64,000 nucleotides of DNA from JAOUEA01 sp963825635 (GCA_963825635.1 CAWGTU010000004.1:1-64000); one strand, 5' to 3'; shown: positions 16,198-26,154, numbered from the stretch's first letter. Numbers and translations: made by a program. Notes: generated from the sequence alone by a model not told the origin.

Positions 16198-17255
16198 GCG
16201 ACTCGCCCGACTTCGTGATGTCGTGCCCGGTGCCGCTGCCGCCCGGCGAGCGCATCCTGCTCGGCCACGGGTCGGGCGGCGTGCTCACGCACCGGCTCAT
16301 CACCGAATTGTTCGCACCGGTGTTCGGCGACGCGGAGCTGTCGCGGCTCGGCGACGCGGCAGTGCTGGATCTCCCGAGCGGAGACCGCCTCGCCTTCACC
16401 ACCGACGGGTTCGTCGTGCAGCCCGCGTTCTTCCCCGGTTCGAACATCGGCGCGCTGGCCGTGAACGGCACGGTGAACGACCTCGCGATGATGGGCGCCG
16501 AGCCGCTGGCGCTGTCGGCCGCCCTGATCCTCGAGGAAGGCCTCGAGCTCGCGGTACTCGGCACGGTCGTCGCGTCGATGGCCGACGCCTGCGAGGCGGC
16601 GGGCGTGCGCCTGGTCACCGGCGACACGAAGGTCGTCGAGCGCGGGGCGGCCGATGGCCTCTACGTGACCACGAGCGGCATCGGGCTCGTGCCGGTGGGT
16701 GTGGACCTCGGCCCCGATCGCGCCCGGCCCGGCGACGTGGTGATCGTGACCGCGCCGGTCGGCTCGCACGGGGTCGCGGTGATGAGCCGGCGGGCGGGCA
16801 TCGACTTCGAGGCCGATCTCGCCTCCGACACGACGCCGCTCACCGGTCTCGTGCGCGCGATGCTCGGCGCCGGGGAGGTGCGAGCGTTCCGCGATGCCAC
16901 GCGCGGCGGCATCGCGAGCGTGCTGAACGAGCTCGCCGAGGCGAGCGACGTGGGGGTCGTGGCCGACGAGGGCTCGTTCCCCATGCTCGCCGCGGTGAAG
17001 GCCGCCTGCGAGATGCTCGGCCTGGACCCGCTCTACGTGGCGAACGAGGGCGTCGCCGTCGCGATCGTCGCGCCCCACGACGCCGAGCGGGTGCTCGCCG
17101 CGGCGCGGGCGGTGACCGCTGGCGAGCGGGCCACGATCGTCGGCGCGGTCGACGGTCGGCCGGTGACCGGTCCCGCTGTGCGCCTGCGCACCGGCCTGGG
17201 CACGACCCGGCCGCTCCTGATGCTCACCGGGGACCAGCTCCCGCGCATCTGCTGA
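16194..17255 (+). CDS. hypE: Hydrogenase expression/formation protein HypE
   Basis: A 353-residue PurM-like ATPase. It starts at GTG 16194 (overlap GTGA with hypD); the opening ILLGHGSGG, the ATP-binding FRDATRGGIASVLNE, and the C-terminal PRIC with its terminal cysteine are diagnostic. HypE accepts the carbamoyl group from HypF on that cysteine and dehydrates it to thiocyanate for transfer to iron. It closes the operon: hypA and hypB, for nickel insertion, are not in this window. Confidence 0.96.
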   Translation: MSDSPDFVMSCPVPLPPGERILLGHGSGGVLTHRLITELFAPVFGDAELSRLGDAAVLDLPSGDRLAFTTDGFVVQPAFFPGSNIGALAVNGTVNDLAMMGAEPLALSAALILEEGLELAVLGTVVASMADACEAAGVRLVTGDTKVVERGAADGLYVTTSGIGLVPVGVDLGPDRARPGDVVIVTAPVGSHGVAVMSRRAGIDFEADLASDTTPLTGLVRAMLGAGEVRAFRDATRGGIASVLNELAEASDVGVVADEGSFPMLAAVKAACEMLGLDPLYVANEGVAVAIVAPHDAERVLAAARAVTAGERATIVGAVDGRPVTGPAVRLRTGLGTTRPLLMLTGDQLPRIC

Positions 17256-17274
17256 GGACCGAGCGGGCCTTCCG

Positions 17275-18669
17275 TCACAGCGGCAGGGGAGCCTGGCCCG
17301 GGTGGGCGGGTTGACCCGCCGGGAAGAGAGGGACACCCAGGCCAGGCGTCTTCGACGACGGCACCTCGAGGATCGGCGCCGGGTACCCGGTTCGCGACAA
17401 CAGCTCGGGATCTCGCCACGGCGCGAAGATCCACGGCGTCGACACGTCGGCGAGCTCCCGCACGTACCGCCGCACATAGGCGCCGTCGGGGTCGAACCGC
17501 TCGGCCTGCCGCACCGGGTTGAACGAGCGGGACCGTCGCGGATCGGTGCCCGTGCCCGCCACCCACTGCCAGCCCCCGGAGTTGTTCGCCGGGTCGCCGT
17601 CGACGAGCCAGCGCATGAAGTGCTCGGCGCCGCGCTGCCACGGGATGCCCAGGCGCCGGGTCAGGAACGACGCGGTCACCATGCGAGCACGGTTGTGCAT
17701 CCACCCTTCCCGGTGGAGCTGTCGCATGCCCGCGTCGACGAGCGGGATGCCCGTGCGGCCACGCTGCCAGCACTCGAGGAGATACGCGGCGTGGGCGGGC
17801 ATCGGCGGCACGTCGTCGGGGGGTGCGCGGAAGTCGGTCCACGCGATCGCGGGGTCGTGGGCGAGCAACTGCCCGTAGAAGTCGCGCCACGCGACCTGTC
17901 GCACGAGCTCCTCCGCACCGGGAACCTCGCTCGCCGACGCGACCACCTCGTTCGCGCTCACGTTGCCGAACCGCAGGTACGGCGAGAGGCGAGAGGTTGC
18001 GTCGGCGGCGAGATCGTTGCGCACCGTGGCGTATCGAGATGCGCCGTCCGCGAGGTACGCCTCGAGGTGCTTGCGGGCCGCGACCTCGCCTCCGGGGGGC
18101 AGGTCGATCGAGTCCGCGGGCACGGCGTCGGCATCGGGCCTCGGACCCGGGTCGATGTCCGAGGGCGTCTCGATCGACGTCGGCGCCTGCACCACCTGAC
18201 GGCGAGGAGCCTGAGCCCACGCCCGGTGGTACGGGGTGAATACCGAGTACATGGGCTTGCCGGGCGGAACCACGTCGCCCGGCTCGATCACCGCCACACC
18301 GGGGTGGACGATCAGGTCGAGCCCGTGGGCCGTCAGTGCGTCGCGGAGGGCGGCCTCGCGCCGCTGAGCGGTCCGGCTGACGTCGGACGACATGTGGACC
18401 GCCCTGGCCCCCGAGAGGCTCGCGACGTCGAGAACCCGCGCGACGGGATCACCCTCGCGCACGATCAGCCTCGACCCCCGGCGGACGAGCGAGCGATCGA
18501 GCTCGGCGAGGCCCTCCATCAGGAACCGCCGCCGGTTCGCGCTGCGCCCGAGCAACGCCTGGTCCAGCACGAAGAGCGGCACCACGGGCTCGCCCGTGCG
18601 GACCGCCGCGTCGATCGCCGGATGGTCGTGCACGCGCAGATCGCGGGTGAACAGCACGATCGAGCTCAT
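17275..18669 (-). CDS. phr: Deoxyribodipyrimidine photolyase
   Basis: A 464-residue class I photolyase/cryptochrome. The N-terminal antenna-binding domain begins MSSIVLFTRDLRVHDHPA. The C-terminal FAD domain has SRLSPYLRFGNVS, GIPLVDAGMRQL, MHNRARMVTASFLT and NNSGGWQWVAGTGTD, a set typical of functional CPD photolyases. It repairs UV-induced pyrimidine dimers using light. ATG 18669 is chosen because a TACGGT -10 hexamer lies 6 nt upstream; the in-frame extension to 18819 lacks family similarity. It is convergent with hypE. Confidence 0.93.
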   Translation of the reverse strand: MSSIVLFTRDLRVHDHPAIDAAVRTGEPVVPLFVLDQALLGRSANRRRFLMEGLAELDRSLVRRGSRLIVREGDPVARVLDVASLSGARAVHMSSDVSRTAQRREAALRDALTAHGLDLIVHPGVAVIEPGDVVPPGKPMYSVFTPYHRAWAQAPRRQVVQAPTSIETPSDIDPGPRPDADAVPADSIDLPPGGEVAARKHLEAYLADGASRYATVRNDLAADATSRLSPYLRFGNVSANEVVASASEVPGAEELVRQVAWRDFYGQLLAHDPAIAWTDFRAPPDDVPPMPAHAAYLLECWQRGRTGIPLVDAGMRQLHREGWMHNRARMVTASFLTRRLGIPWQRGAEHFMRWLVDGDPANNSGGWQWVAGTGTDPRRSRSFNPVRQAERFDPDGAYVRRYVRELADVSTPWIFAPWRDPELLSRTGYPAPILEVPSSKTPGLGVPLFPAGQPAHPGQAPLPL

Positions 18670-18675
18670 GCGTCC

Positions 18676-18681
18676 ACCGTA
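18676..18681 (-). promoter_or_regulatory. -10 hexamer TACGGT for the photolyase
   Basis: On the minus strand TACGGT ends 6 nt before ATG 18669; no Shine-Dalgarno lies between, so a leaderless transcript is likely. Confidence 0.5.
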
Positions 18682-18761
18682 GGCGCGCCGCGCGGGCCAT
18701 GCCCGAGGGGAACCGATGCATCGGGGGGCGAGAGAAGCACGGCGAGAACGACGCACCGGGG

Positions 18762-18767
18762 TACGCT
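18762..18767 (+). promoter_or_regulatory. -10 hexamer TACGCT for the site-2 protease
   Basis: TACGCT is followed by 8 nt and ATG 18776, consistent with a leaderless start. Confidence 0.5.
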
Positions 18768-18775
18768 CGTGAGCG

Positions 18776-19912
18776 ATGGGTGGGGGCAACCGTTGGAAGG
18801 TCGCGACCGTGCGGGGCATCCCGCTCTACGTGAGCACGTCGTGGTTCGTGATCGCCGCGCTCTACATCTGGCTGCGGTACGAGGACCTCTCGCGCATGTT
18901 CGTGCAACCGGCGGAGGCGGCCACGATCGCCGTGCTCGCCGCGGTGCTCTTCTTCGGCAGCGTGCTCCTGCACGAGGCGGCGCACGCGATCATGGCCCGG
19001 TCGCTCGACCTTCCGGTCTCGGCCATCACCCTGGTGTTCTGGGGCGGGGCGACCGAGACGAAGGCGAGCGGCAGAGGCCCGCTCGGAGAGTTCCTCGTCG
19101 CGTTCGTCGGCCCCGCCACCACGCTCGCGCTCGCGGGGGCGTTCTGGCTCGGGGAGGCCCTCACGAACGGGCTGGTCGCCGACACGATGGGCTCGCTCGC
19201 CGTCCTCAGCCTGATCTTCGCCGGGTTCAACGCCCTGCCGGGGTTCCCTCTCGACGGCGGGCGCATGCTGCTCGCGACCGTCTGGGGCATCACGGGGAAC
19301 CGGCGCACGGCGATGCGCGCCGCGGGTTACGGCGGCATCGCCGTCGGCGTCGTGGTCGGCGGGATCGCCGTCTGGATGATCTCGAGCGGTGACATCGGCA
19401 TGGCCGTCTTCCTCGGGTACGTCGCGATGATCCTGATCTCGGCCGGCCGCGGCATGGACCAGCGCATCGCGCTCCGCGACCAGCTCGTGCGGGGGACGGT
19501 CGCCGACGCGATGCGACCGCCGCCGCCCACGGTGCCGATCGAGATGTCGCTCGTGCAGGCGCTCGACGGGTACCTGCGCGGCGCCGACGGCCAGGCGTTC
19601 CCGGTCGTCGATGCCGGAAAGGTCGTCGGCACGATCTCGATCGAGAGCGCTCGCAAGGTCGGAGGGCGCGATCCGACGCGGCCGGTGCGCGACGGCGTGC
19701 GACCGTTGGCCCAGACGCCGGTGGTCGCACCGACCGAGACGCTCGACGATGCGCTCGAGTGGCTGGCCGGCCGCGAGGGCCTCGTGCTGCGCGACGGCGT
19801 GCTCGTGGGCGCGCTCGGGCCCGCCGACGTCGAGCGCTGGTACCGCCGCGTGATCGAGGGGAAGGCCGAGGATCCCCGCGACGCGAGCGTGCCGACCCGC
19901 CCCGACCTGTAG
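18776..19912 (+). CDS. Site-2 protease family M50 metalloprotease with CBS domains
   Basis: A 378-residue intramembrane zinc protease of the Rip3-like type. VLLHEAAHAIMAR gives the HExxH zinc site (His66-His70) and NALPGFPLDGGR the third ligand region (Asp160), both inside hydrophobic segments; about six membrane spans end near residue 232. The C-terminal 140 residues resemble a CBS pair (TVADAMRPPPPTVPIE and QTPVVAPTETLDDALEWL). Such proteases cut membrane-bound anti-sigma factors or similar substrates and the CBS domains may sense adenine nucleotides; the substrate here is unknown. Confidence 0.9.
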   Translation: MGGGNRWKVATVRGIPLYVSTSWFVIAALYIWLRYEDLSRMFVQPAEAATIAVLAAVLFFGSVLLHEAAHAIMARSLDLPVSAITLVFWGGATETKASGRGPLGEFLVAFVGPATTLALAGAFWLGEALTNGLVADTMGSLAVLSLIFAGFNALPGFPLDGGRMLLATVWGITGNRRTAMRAAGYGGIAVGVVVGGIAVWMISSGDIGMAVFLGYVAMILISAGRGMDQRIALRDQLVRGTVADAMRPPPPTVPIEMSLVQALDGYLRGADGQAFPVVDAGKVVGTISIESARKVGGRDPTRPVRDGVRPLAQTPVVAPTETLDDALEWLAGREGLVLRDGVLVGALGPADVERWYRRVIEGKAEDPRDASVPTRPDL

Positions 19913-19936
19913 GGCGCAGCTGTCGGTGGGCGGCGG

Positions 19937-19942
19937 TAGCAT
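19937..19942 (+). promoter_or_regulatory. -10 hexamer TAGCAT for adnA
   Basis: TAGCAT is followed by 7 nt and GTG 19950. This favours GTG 19950 over an in-frame GTG at 19926, which would place the hexamer inside the coding region. Confidence 0.5.
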
Positions 19943-19949
19943 CCGCGAT

Positions 19950-22859
19950 GTGACGCCCCCCTTCTCCCCCGACGAGCGCCAGGCGCTCGTGCTCGGCCAC
20001 GCCTCGGGCACGCTGCTCGTGACCGGTCCCGCCGGCACGGGCAAGTCGGCCGTGCTGCGGGAGCGCTTCGCGCGACTCGTCGAGAGCGGCGCCGATCCCG
20101 ACCGGATCGCCCTCGTCGTGGGTTCGTCGTCGGCACGCGAGTCGACGAGGTCGGCCCTGCTGCAGCGTCTGCCCACCTCGCTCTCGGGCCTGCACGTGGT
20201 CACGATGCACGGGCTCGCGAACCGCATCCTCAAGGCCCGGTCCGAGCAGACGGGCGAGGAACCGCCCCAGCTCCTGTCGGCGACCGAGCAGTTCGCGAAG
20301 GTGCAGGAGCTGCTCGCGGCCCAGGATCCGCAGCGGTGGCCCGCCTACGGTCCGCTGCTCGGCATGCGAGGGTTCGCCGACGAGGTGCGTCAGTTCCTCT
20401 CGCGGGCACAGGAGGCGTTGCTCTCGCCCGAGCGCCTCGTCGAGGCCGCCGAGCGGCGGGGACTGGCGGGCTGGCGCGAGCTGGCCGGCTTCCTGGGTGA
20501 GTACCAAGAGGTGCTCGACGCGCTGAACCTCGCCGACTTCGCGACCGTCTTGCAGCGCGGGGCCGGTGAGGCCCCCGAGGGCGAGCCGCCGTTCGACCAC
20601 GTGCTCGTGGACGACTACCACGACACGACGGTCGCGGCCGAGGCGATCCTGCGCGGGCTGCGCGCGCCCGACCTCGTCGTCGCGGCGAACCCCGCCGCCC
20701 ACGTCTTCTCGTTCCAGGGAACGAGCCGGGTCCCCCTCGAGCGTTTCCTCGACGTGTTCGAGTCGAGCACATCCGTCGACCTGGCAACGAACCATCGAGC
20801 GCCCGAGCCCGTGACGGTCGAGGCTTGGATCGCACCCCACGCGAGCGAGGAGCACGCGACGATCGCTCGGGAGCTCCGACGCCTGCACATCGAGCACGGC
20901 GTCGGGTGGAACGACATGGCGGTCGTCGTCCGCCGACAGGGCGCCAACCTCGGCGGGCTGCTCCGGGCGCTCGACGACGCACGGATCCCCAGAGCGATGC
21001 CCGAGCGCGGCCTCTCCCTCGCCGCAGAGCCCGCGACCAGGCCGTACGTGCTCGCGTTGCGGTGGCTCGTCGCCGACGAGACCGCTCGCGAGTCCCTGGT
21101 CGAGCAGCTGCTGGTCTCCGACGTGGTGGGCCTCTCTCCGGCCGCGGCCCGTGGCCTGCTGCGGGCCGCTCGCGCGACGACGGGCTCGATCTCGAACGCG
21201 CTCGACGTGACCGAGGGACTGACCCCCGCCGAGTCCGACGCGGTCGTGGCGGCGCGAGAGACGCTCACGCGAGCCGCCCTGTTCGCCGGGATGAGCGTGC
21301 AGGACGCGTTCAGGCACCTCTGGGAGCACCTTCCATGCTCGCGCCGGCTCGTCGAGAACGCGGGCGAGAGCGCCGAGGCGCGGCGAGAGCTCGACACCGT
21401 CGTGACCTTCGCGAACGTCGTGGCCGAGACCGACGAGGCGAGCGCCGACGCGGGGGTCGCCGCGTTCCTCGAGTCGCTCGATGCCGGCGAGCACGGTCCG
21501 GGGTACTCGGCCTGGGAACGCGGGCGATCCGACGCCGTGCAGATCCTGACGGCGCACGGCACGGTCGGTCGTGAGTTCGACACCGTGCTGGTCTCCGGCG
21601 TGAGCGAGGGCACGTTCCCGAGCCTGTCCAGACCCGAGCCGATGTTCGACCTAGAGGTGCTGGAGCGCCCGGTGACCAACGCCGAGCGCAACCGCGCGCG
21701 CCTCGACGACGAACGGCGTCTCTTCGACCTGGTGCTCGCGCGGGCGAGACGGCGCGTGGTGCTCACCTGCACCGACGCGCAGCACGACCCCGACGAGCGA
21801 TCGGCTCGCTCTCGCTTCGTCGAGGCGGGCGCGTGGACGGCCGCCCCCGCCGGACCGTTCGAGGACCCGGTCTCCACCCGAGAGGCGGCCGCAGCGTGGC
21901 GGTCACATCTCGCCGATGCGGCCCGCCCCACGTGGCAACGCATGGCGGCGCTCGACGGGCTGGTCGCTCTGCAGGTCGACGCCGGCCGCTGGTGGTTCCA
22001 GCGTGACTGGACCGACACCGGTCGGCCGCTCCACGAGACGATCCGCGTCTCGTACTCCCGTCTGTCGAACCTCGAGGCGTGCGAGCTGATGCACGTGCTC
22101 GGCGACGAGCTCGGCCTCGGCAAGGCGGGCGGCTACCACGCCTGGGTCGGCAAGACGGTGCACACGATCCTCGAGCAGGTGGAGAAGGGCGAACTCGTGA
22201 AGGATCCGCGGGCAATGGTCGACGCGCTCGAGCAGCGCTGGCGCCAACAGGAGTTCCCGTCGATCGCGGTATCGACGGCGTTCTTCGCGCTGGCCAGGGA
22301 CCACATGCTCCGCAACTGGTTCGAGAACTACGCCGATCGTCCCGCCGCCGCGATCGAGTGCTTCTTCGAGTTCGAGTTCGAGGGCGCGAACGTGATCGGC
22401 TACATCGACCGCATCGGACCCGCGGTGCAGGACGGGTTCGTGATCACCGACTTCAAGACCGGCAAGAGCGACAGCGCCGGACCGCCGCGCGACAGCCTGC
22501 AGCTCGGCATCTACTACCTCGCGGTGCAGGAGTCGCCCGACCTCGCCGAGTTCCAGCCGGTGAAGACCGTCGAGCTCGCGTTCCTGCGCGGCAACTGGAA
22601 GAGCCCCAACATCGACTACCGCAAGTGGATGGTCACCGAGCGCGACGAGGAGGCGTACCAGGCCGGGATGCGCGAACGCCTGGCGACGTTGATCGCGCGC
22701 AAGCGTGACCTGAACGAACGCGAGGTGTTCCGTCCGAACCCCTATGCGAACTGCCGGTTCTGCGACTTCCAGACGCTCTGCCCGCTGTACGCGGAGGGTC
22801 AGCCCGTCTTCTCCGTCGAGACGGTCCGCGCCGGAGCGTCGGAGCAGGTGCCCGCATGA
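19950..22859 (+). CDS. adnA: AdnA-like helicase-nuclease subunit
   Basis: About 969 residues: UvrD-family motor at the N-terminus (Walker A GPAGTGKS at 26-33) and a C-terminal AddB-type nuclease. The Walker B region reads VLVDDYHDT rather than the canonical DEYQDT, as expected for the weaker motor of AdnAB. The nuclease has VITDFKTGK and cysteines of an Fe-S cluster (EACELM early, then CRFCDFQTLC at the end). AdnAB resects double-strand breaks for recombination in Actinomycetota, replacing RecBCD/AddAB. It overlaps adnB by ATGA. Confidence 0.9.
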   Translation: MTPPFSPDERQALVLGHASGTLLVTGPAGTGKSAVLRERFARLVESGADPDRIALVVGSSSARESTRSALLQRLPTSLSGLHVVTMHGLANRILKARSEQTGEEPPQLLSATEQFAKVQELLAAQDPQRWPAYGPLLGMRGFADEVRQFLSRAQEALLSPERLVEAAERRGLAGWRELAGFLGEYQEVLDALNLADFATVLQRGAGEAPEGEPPFDHVLVDDYHDTTVAAEAILRGLRAPDLVVAANPAAHVFSFQGTSRVPLERFLDVFESSTSVDLATNHRAPEPVTVEAWIAPHASEEHATIARELRRLHIEHGVGWNDMAVVVRRQGANLGGLLRALDDARIPRAMPERGLSLAAEPATRPYVLALRWLVADETARESLVEQLLVSDVVGLSPAAARGLLRAARATTGSISNALDVTEGLTPAESDAVVAARETLTRAALFAGMSVQDAFRHLWEHLPCSRRLVENAGESAEARRELDTVVTFANVVAETDEASADAGVAAFLESLDAGEHGPGYSAWERGRSDAVQILTAHGTVGREFDTVLVSGVSEGTFPSLSRPEPMFDLEVLERPVTNAERNRARLDDERRLFDLVLARARRRVVLTCTDAQHDPDERSARSRFVEAGAWTAAPAGPFEDPVSTREAAAAWRSHLADAARPTWQRMAALDGLVALQVDAGRWWFQRDWTDTGRPLHETIRVSYSRLSNLEACELMHVLGDELGLGKAGGYHAWVGKTVHTILEQVEKGELVKDPRAMVDALEQRWRQQEFPSIAVSTAFFALARDHMLRNWFENYADRPAAAIECFFEFEFEGANVIGYIDRIGPAVQDGFVITDFKTGKSDSAGPPRDSLQLGIYYLAVQESPDLAEFQPVKTVELAFLRGNWKSPNIDYRKWMVTERDEEAYQAGMRERLATLIARKRDLNEREVFRPNPYANCRFCDFQTLCPLYAEGQPVFSVETVRAGASEQVPA

Positions 22860-25800
22860 GCGCGGCGTTCCCACCCGAGGTCGTCACCGCGATGGGCGGG
22901 GCGCCGCCCACCGACGAGCAGTGGCGCGCGATCACGATGCCGCTCGAGCCGAGCGTGCTGATCGCCGGCGCGGGATCGGGCAAGACGAGCGTGATCGCCG
23001 CGCGGGTCGTGTACCTGGCGCTGGCGGCGCTCGGCCGGGTCGATGGCGACGGCGTGCTGCCCGGCAACGTGCTCGCCCTGACGTTCACGGTGAAGGCCAC
23101 CGACAACCTGCGCTCACGCATCCGTCGCGCGCTCGCCGGGGTCGAGCTCGCCCAGGGTGAGGAGCCCGAGATCCTCAACTACCACGGGCTCGCCGCACAG
23201 GTGATCGATCGCTACGGCATCCTCGCGGGCATCGAGACCGGCCGTCGCGTGCTGAGCCAGGCGCAACGCGTCACGTTGGCCGGACGCGTCCTCGACGAGA
23301 TGACGTTCGAGCACACGAAGACCGAGTGGCAGCCGAGCGTGGTCGACAAGATCCTCAACCTCGACGGGCAGATCGCGAACCACCTGGTCGACCCCGACGA
23401 CGTCGTGGCGTTCGTCGAGGGGCGACTGCCCGTGTTCAAGGAGATCGCGCGCACCGACCGCGTCTACTACACGGCGCTCGAGCGCATCGAGCTCGCGAGG
23501 GCGGTGGGGGTGTTCCGCCGGCTGAAGCGCGACCTCGGCGTGATCGACTTCGGCGACCAGATCGAGCTCGCGGTGCAGGTCGCGAGCGCGCACCCCGAGG
23601 TCGGCCGGGAGTACCGCGACCGGTTCGCCGCCGTGCTGCTCGACGAGTACCAGGACACGAACGTCGCCCAGGCCAAGCTGATGCGGGCGATGTTCGCCGG
23701 CGGGCACCCCGTCACCGCGGTCGGCGACCCCGACCAGAACATCTACGCGTGGCGCGGGGCGTCGTTGTCGAACCTGTTCGACTTCCCCACCGACTTCCCG
23801 AAGGAAGCCGGCACGCCCGCCGAGCGGCTGCCGCTCTTCACGAACTTCCGGTCGGGGGCGCGCATCCTGCACGCGGCCGACACGATCATCTCGCCGCTAC
23901 CCGCGGCCCAGCGTCCCGACCCCGACAAGCGGCTGGTGCCGTTCGGCCCCAACGGCGAGGGCGAGGTGAGCGTCACGTCGCACCGCGACGAGCTCACCGA
24001 GGCGCGCGCGATCGCCGATCGCATCGAGGCGCTCCACGGCGGCGCTGAAGCAGCCGAAGGCGTAGCGCCGACACGATGGAACGAGATCGCCGTGCTCTGC
24101 CGCACGTCCCGGCTGTTCTTCCTGCTGCAACAGACGTTCGCCGAGCGCGAGATCCCCGCGGAGATCGTGGGGCTCGCCGGGCTCCTGCGCACGCCCGAGG
24201 TCGTCGAGGTCATGGCGTACGCGCGCGCCGCGAACGACGCGATGGCCAGCGTGGCGCTCGCCCGCATCCTCATGGGGCCCCGTTACCGGGTCGGCTTCAA
24301 GGACCTCGCGCTCGTCGCGAGCTGGGCCAAGGGAAGGAACTACGCCTGGCGCGACGAGGGTGGCGACGACGAGGAGACGCCGTTCCTGTTCGCCGAGGCC
24401 CTCGAGCACCTCGACGAGGTCGAGGGACTCTCCGACGAGGGGCGCGCCCGGCTCGAGGAGTTCCGCGCCGAGCTCTCCGCGCTGCGGGTGGAGGCCCGCC
24501 GCCCGGTGCCCGAGTTCCTGGGCGAGGTGATGAGGCGCATCGGCATCGTCGACGAGCTCGAAGCCAACGTCGATCGCGTCGCGGCCGCCCAGCGCTCGCG
24601 CAACCTCGCGGCCTTCCTCGACCAGGTGCACGCGTTCGAGCCCGTCGAGGGCGAGCTCACCCTGCGGGCCTTCCTCGACTACGTCGACTCGGTCGAGGCG
24701 CTCGAGAAGGAAGAGTGGGAACCCGTGCAGCCGAGCGAGTCCGACTCGGTCAAGGTCATGACGATCCACCAAGCGAAGGGCCTCGAGTTCGATCACGTCT
24801 TCGTGCCGGGCGTCGCGGCGGGGCTGATGCCCTCGAAGCGTATCCAGCAGAACCCGGCCGAGCGCGGCTACTCCCTCGACTTCGAGCTGCGCGGCGACGC
24901 GGCGATCCTGCCCTCGTTCGACGGCGTGCTCTCGCACTTCAAGCGCGACCTGCAGGCCCAGGAGGTGATCGAGGAACGGCGCACGATGTACGTCGCCCTC
25001 ACCAGGGCACGCAAGTCGCTGCACGTGAGCGCCTCGAACTGGTACGGCGAGAACGTCCGGGCGAAGGGGCCGAGCGAGTTCTTCGCCGAGCTCGCCGAGT
25101 GGGGAACGACCACCGAGGAGGCCGACGTGACGATCGAGGCCGACGGACGCCCCTCGCGCGACGACGGGGAGCCCGATCAGAACCCGATGCTCGGCTACCG
25201 CGAGTCGCTCGTGCGCGACTGGCCGGGACCCGCGAGGCCCGACGACGCCGATGCCGCGTTCCCCGACGGATGGCGGCGCACGGCGGTCGCGGCGATCGAG
25301 GCCGGCGCCGTGCAGACCGCGCTCGTCGACGCGCTCGATGCGGACGCCCGCACGGCGTTCGAGCGCCTGACCGCCGACCGGCGTCAGCTCGCCGCCCACC
25401 TGCGCGAGCGCGAAGCCGTCGAAGGCGGCCCGAGCGCGGAGCGCACGCCCCAGGCGGTCGGCGCGAGCGACCTCATCACGTACGTGCAGTGTCCGAAGCG
25501 CTTCTACTGGTCGCGGGTGCGCCCGCTGCCGCGATTCAGCGGACCGGCGGCGCGCATCGGCACCGAGATCCACGCCTGGATCGAGCGCCGCGCCCGAGGT
25601 CAGGGGCAACTGCTCGAGCTCGCGGACCGGGTCGATCTCACCGACGAGGAGCTCGCCGGCGACCCGGGCCGCGTCGAACGCCTGCGCGAGTCGTTCCTCG
25701 CCAGCCGGTTCGCCGGGGTGTCGCCTCTCTACGCCGAGCGTGCGTTCCTGCTGCGTCTCGGCGAGTTCTCGGTCGGTGGCCGCATCGACGCGATCTTCGG

Positions 25801-26143
25801 CGACGCCGACGGCCCGTGGGAGATCGTCGACTGGAAGACAGGCCGCCTCCCCGCTGCCGACGACCCGACGCTCGGCATGCAGCTCGACGTGTACGGGCTC
25901 GCCGCGGTCGAGATCTGGGGCAAGGCTCCGGTGGACCTCACGCTCACGTACCTCTACCTCGCGAGCGGCGACGAGGTCACGAAGCCGATGGACGACCCGG
26001 CGGCCGTGCGTTCCAGGGTCGAGGCGTCACTCACCGCGATCGGCGAGGGCACGTTCGACCCCACGCCGGGCCGGTGGTGCGCCCACTGCGACTTCCGCTC
26101 GTTCTGCGACGCGGGCCAGGCGTGGCTCGCCTCGAACAGCTAG
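22856..26143 (+). CDS. adnB: AdnB-like helicase-nuclease subunit
   Basis: A 1095-residue UvrD-type helicase plus nuclease. Intact motor motifs: Walker A GAGSGKTS (38-45), Walker B LLDEYQDTN, VGDPDQNIYAWRGA, VMTIHQAKGLEFDHVFV and EERRTMYVALTRAR. The C-terminal nuclease has YVQCPKRFYW, GTEIHAWIE, WEIVDWKTGR and Fe-S cysteines WCAHCDFRSFC. In mycobacterial AdnAB this subunit is the leading ATPase, which agrees with its canonical motifs compared with AdnA. Confidence 0.93.
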   Translation: MSAAFPPEVVTAMGGAPPTDEQWRAITMPLEPSVLIAGAGSGKTSVIAARVVYLALAALGRVDGDGVLPGNVLALTFTVKATDNLRSRIRRALAGVELAQGEEPEILNYHGLAAQVIDRYGILAGIETGRRVLSQAQRVTLAGRVLDEMTFEHTKTEWQPSVVDKILNLDGQIANHLVDPDDVVAFVEGRLPVFKEIARTDRVYYTALERIELARAVGVFRRLKRDLGVIDFGDQIELAVQVASAHPEVGREYRDRFAAVLLDEYQDTNVAQAKLMRAMFAGGHPVTAVGDPDQNIYAWRGASLSNLFDFPTDFPKEAGTPAERLPLFTNFRSGARILHAADTIISPLPAAQRPDPDKRLVPFGPNGEGEVSVTSHRDELTEARAIADRIEALHGGAEAAEGVAPTRWNEIAVLCRTSRLFFLLQQTFAEREIPAEIVGLAGLLRTPEVVEVMAYARAANDAMASVALARILMGPRYRVGFKDLALVASWAKGRNYAWRDEGGDDEETPFLFAEALEHLDEVEGLSDEGRARLEEFRAELSALRVEARRPVPEFLGEVMRRIGIVDELEANVDRVAAAQRSRNLAAFLDQVHAFEPVEGELTLRAFLDYVDSVEALEKEEWEPVQPSESDSVKVMTIHQAKGLEFDHVFVPGVAAGLMPSKRIQQNPAERGYSLDFELRGDAAILPSFDGVLSHFKRDLQAQEVIEERRTMYVALTRARKSLHVSASNWYGENVRAKGPSEFFAELAEWGTTTEEADVTIEADGRPSRDDGEPDQNPMLGYRESLVRDWPGPARPDDADAAFPDGWRRTAVAAIEAGAVQTALVDALDADARTAFERLTADRRQLAAHLREREAVEGGPSAERTPQAVGASDLITYVQCPKRFYWSRVRPLPRFSGPAARIGTEIHAWIERRARGQGQLLELADRVDLTDEELAGDPGRVERLRESFLASRFAGVSPLYAERAFLLRLGEFSVGGRIDAIFGDADGPWEIVDWKTGRLPAADDPTLGMQLDVYGLAAVEIWGKAPVDLTLTYLYLASGDEVTKPMDDPAAVRSRVEASLTAIGEGTFDPTPGRWCAHCDFRSFCDAGQAWLASNS

Positions 26144-26154
26144 TCCCGATCAGA

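Noticed and set aside
19290..25609. Long antisense open frames across the adnA/adnB region and elsewhere
   Set aside because: They lie opposite genes with clear motifs, read as Arg/Gly/Leu/His-rich strings and arise from the high GC third-position bias.
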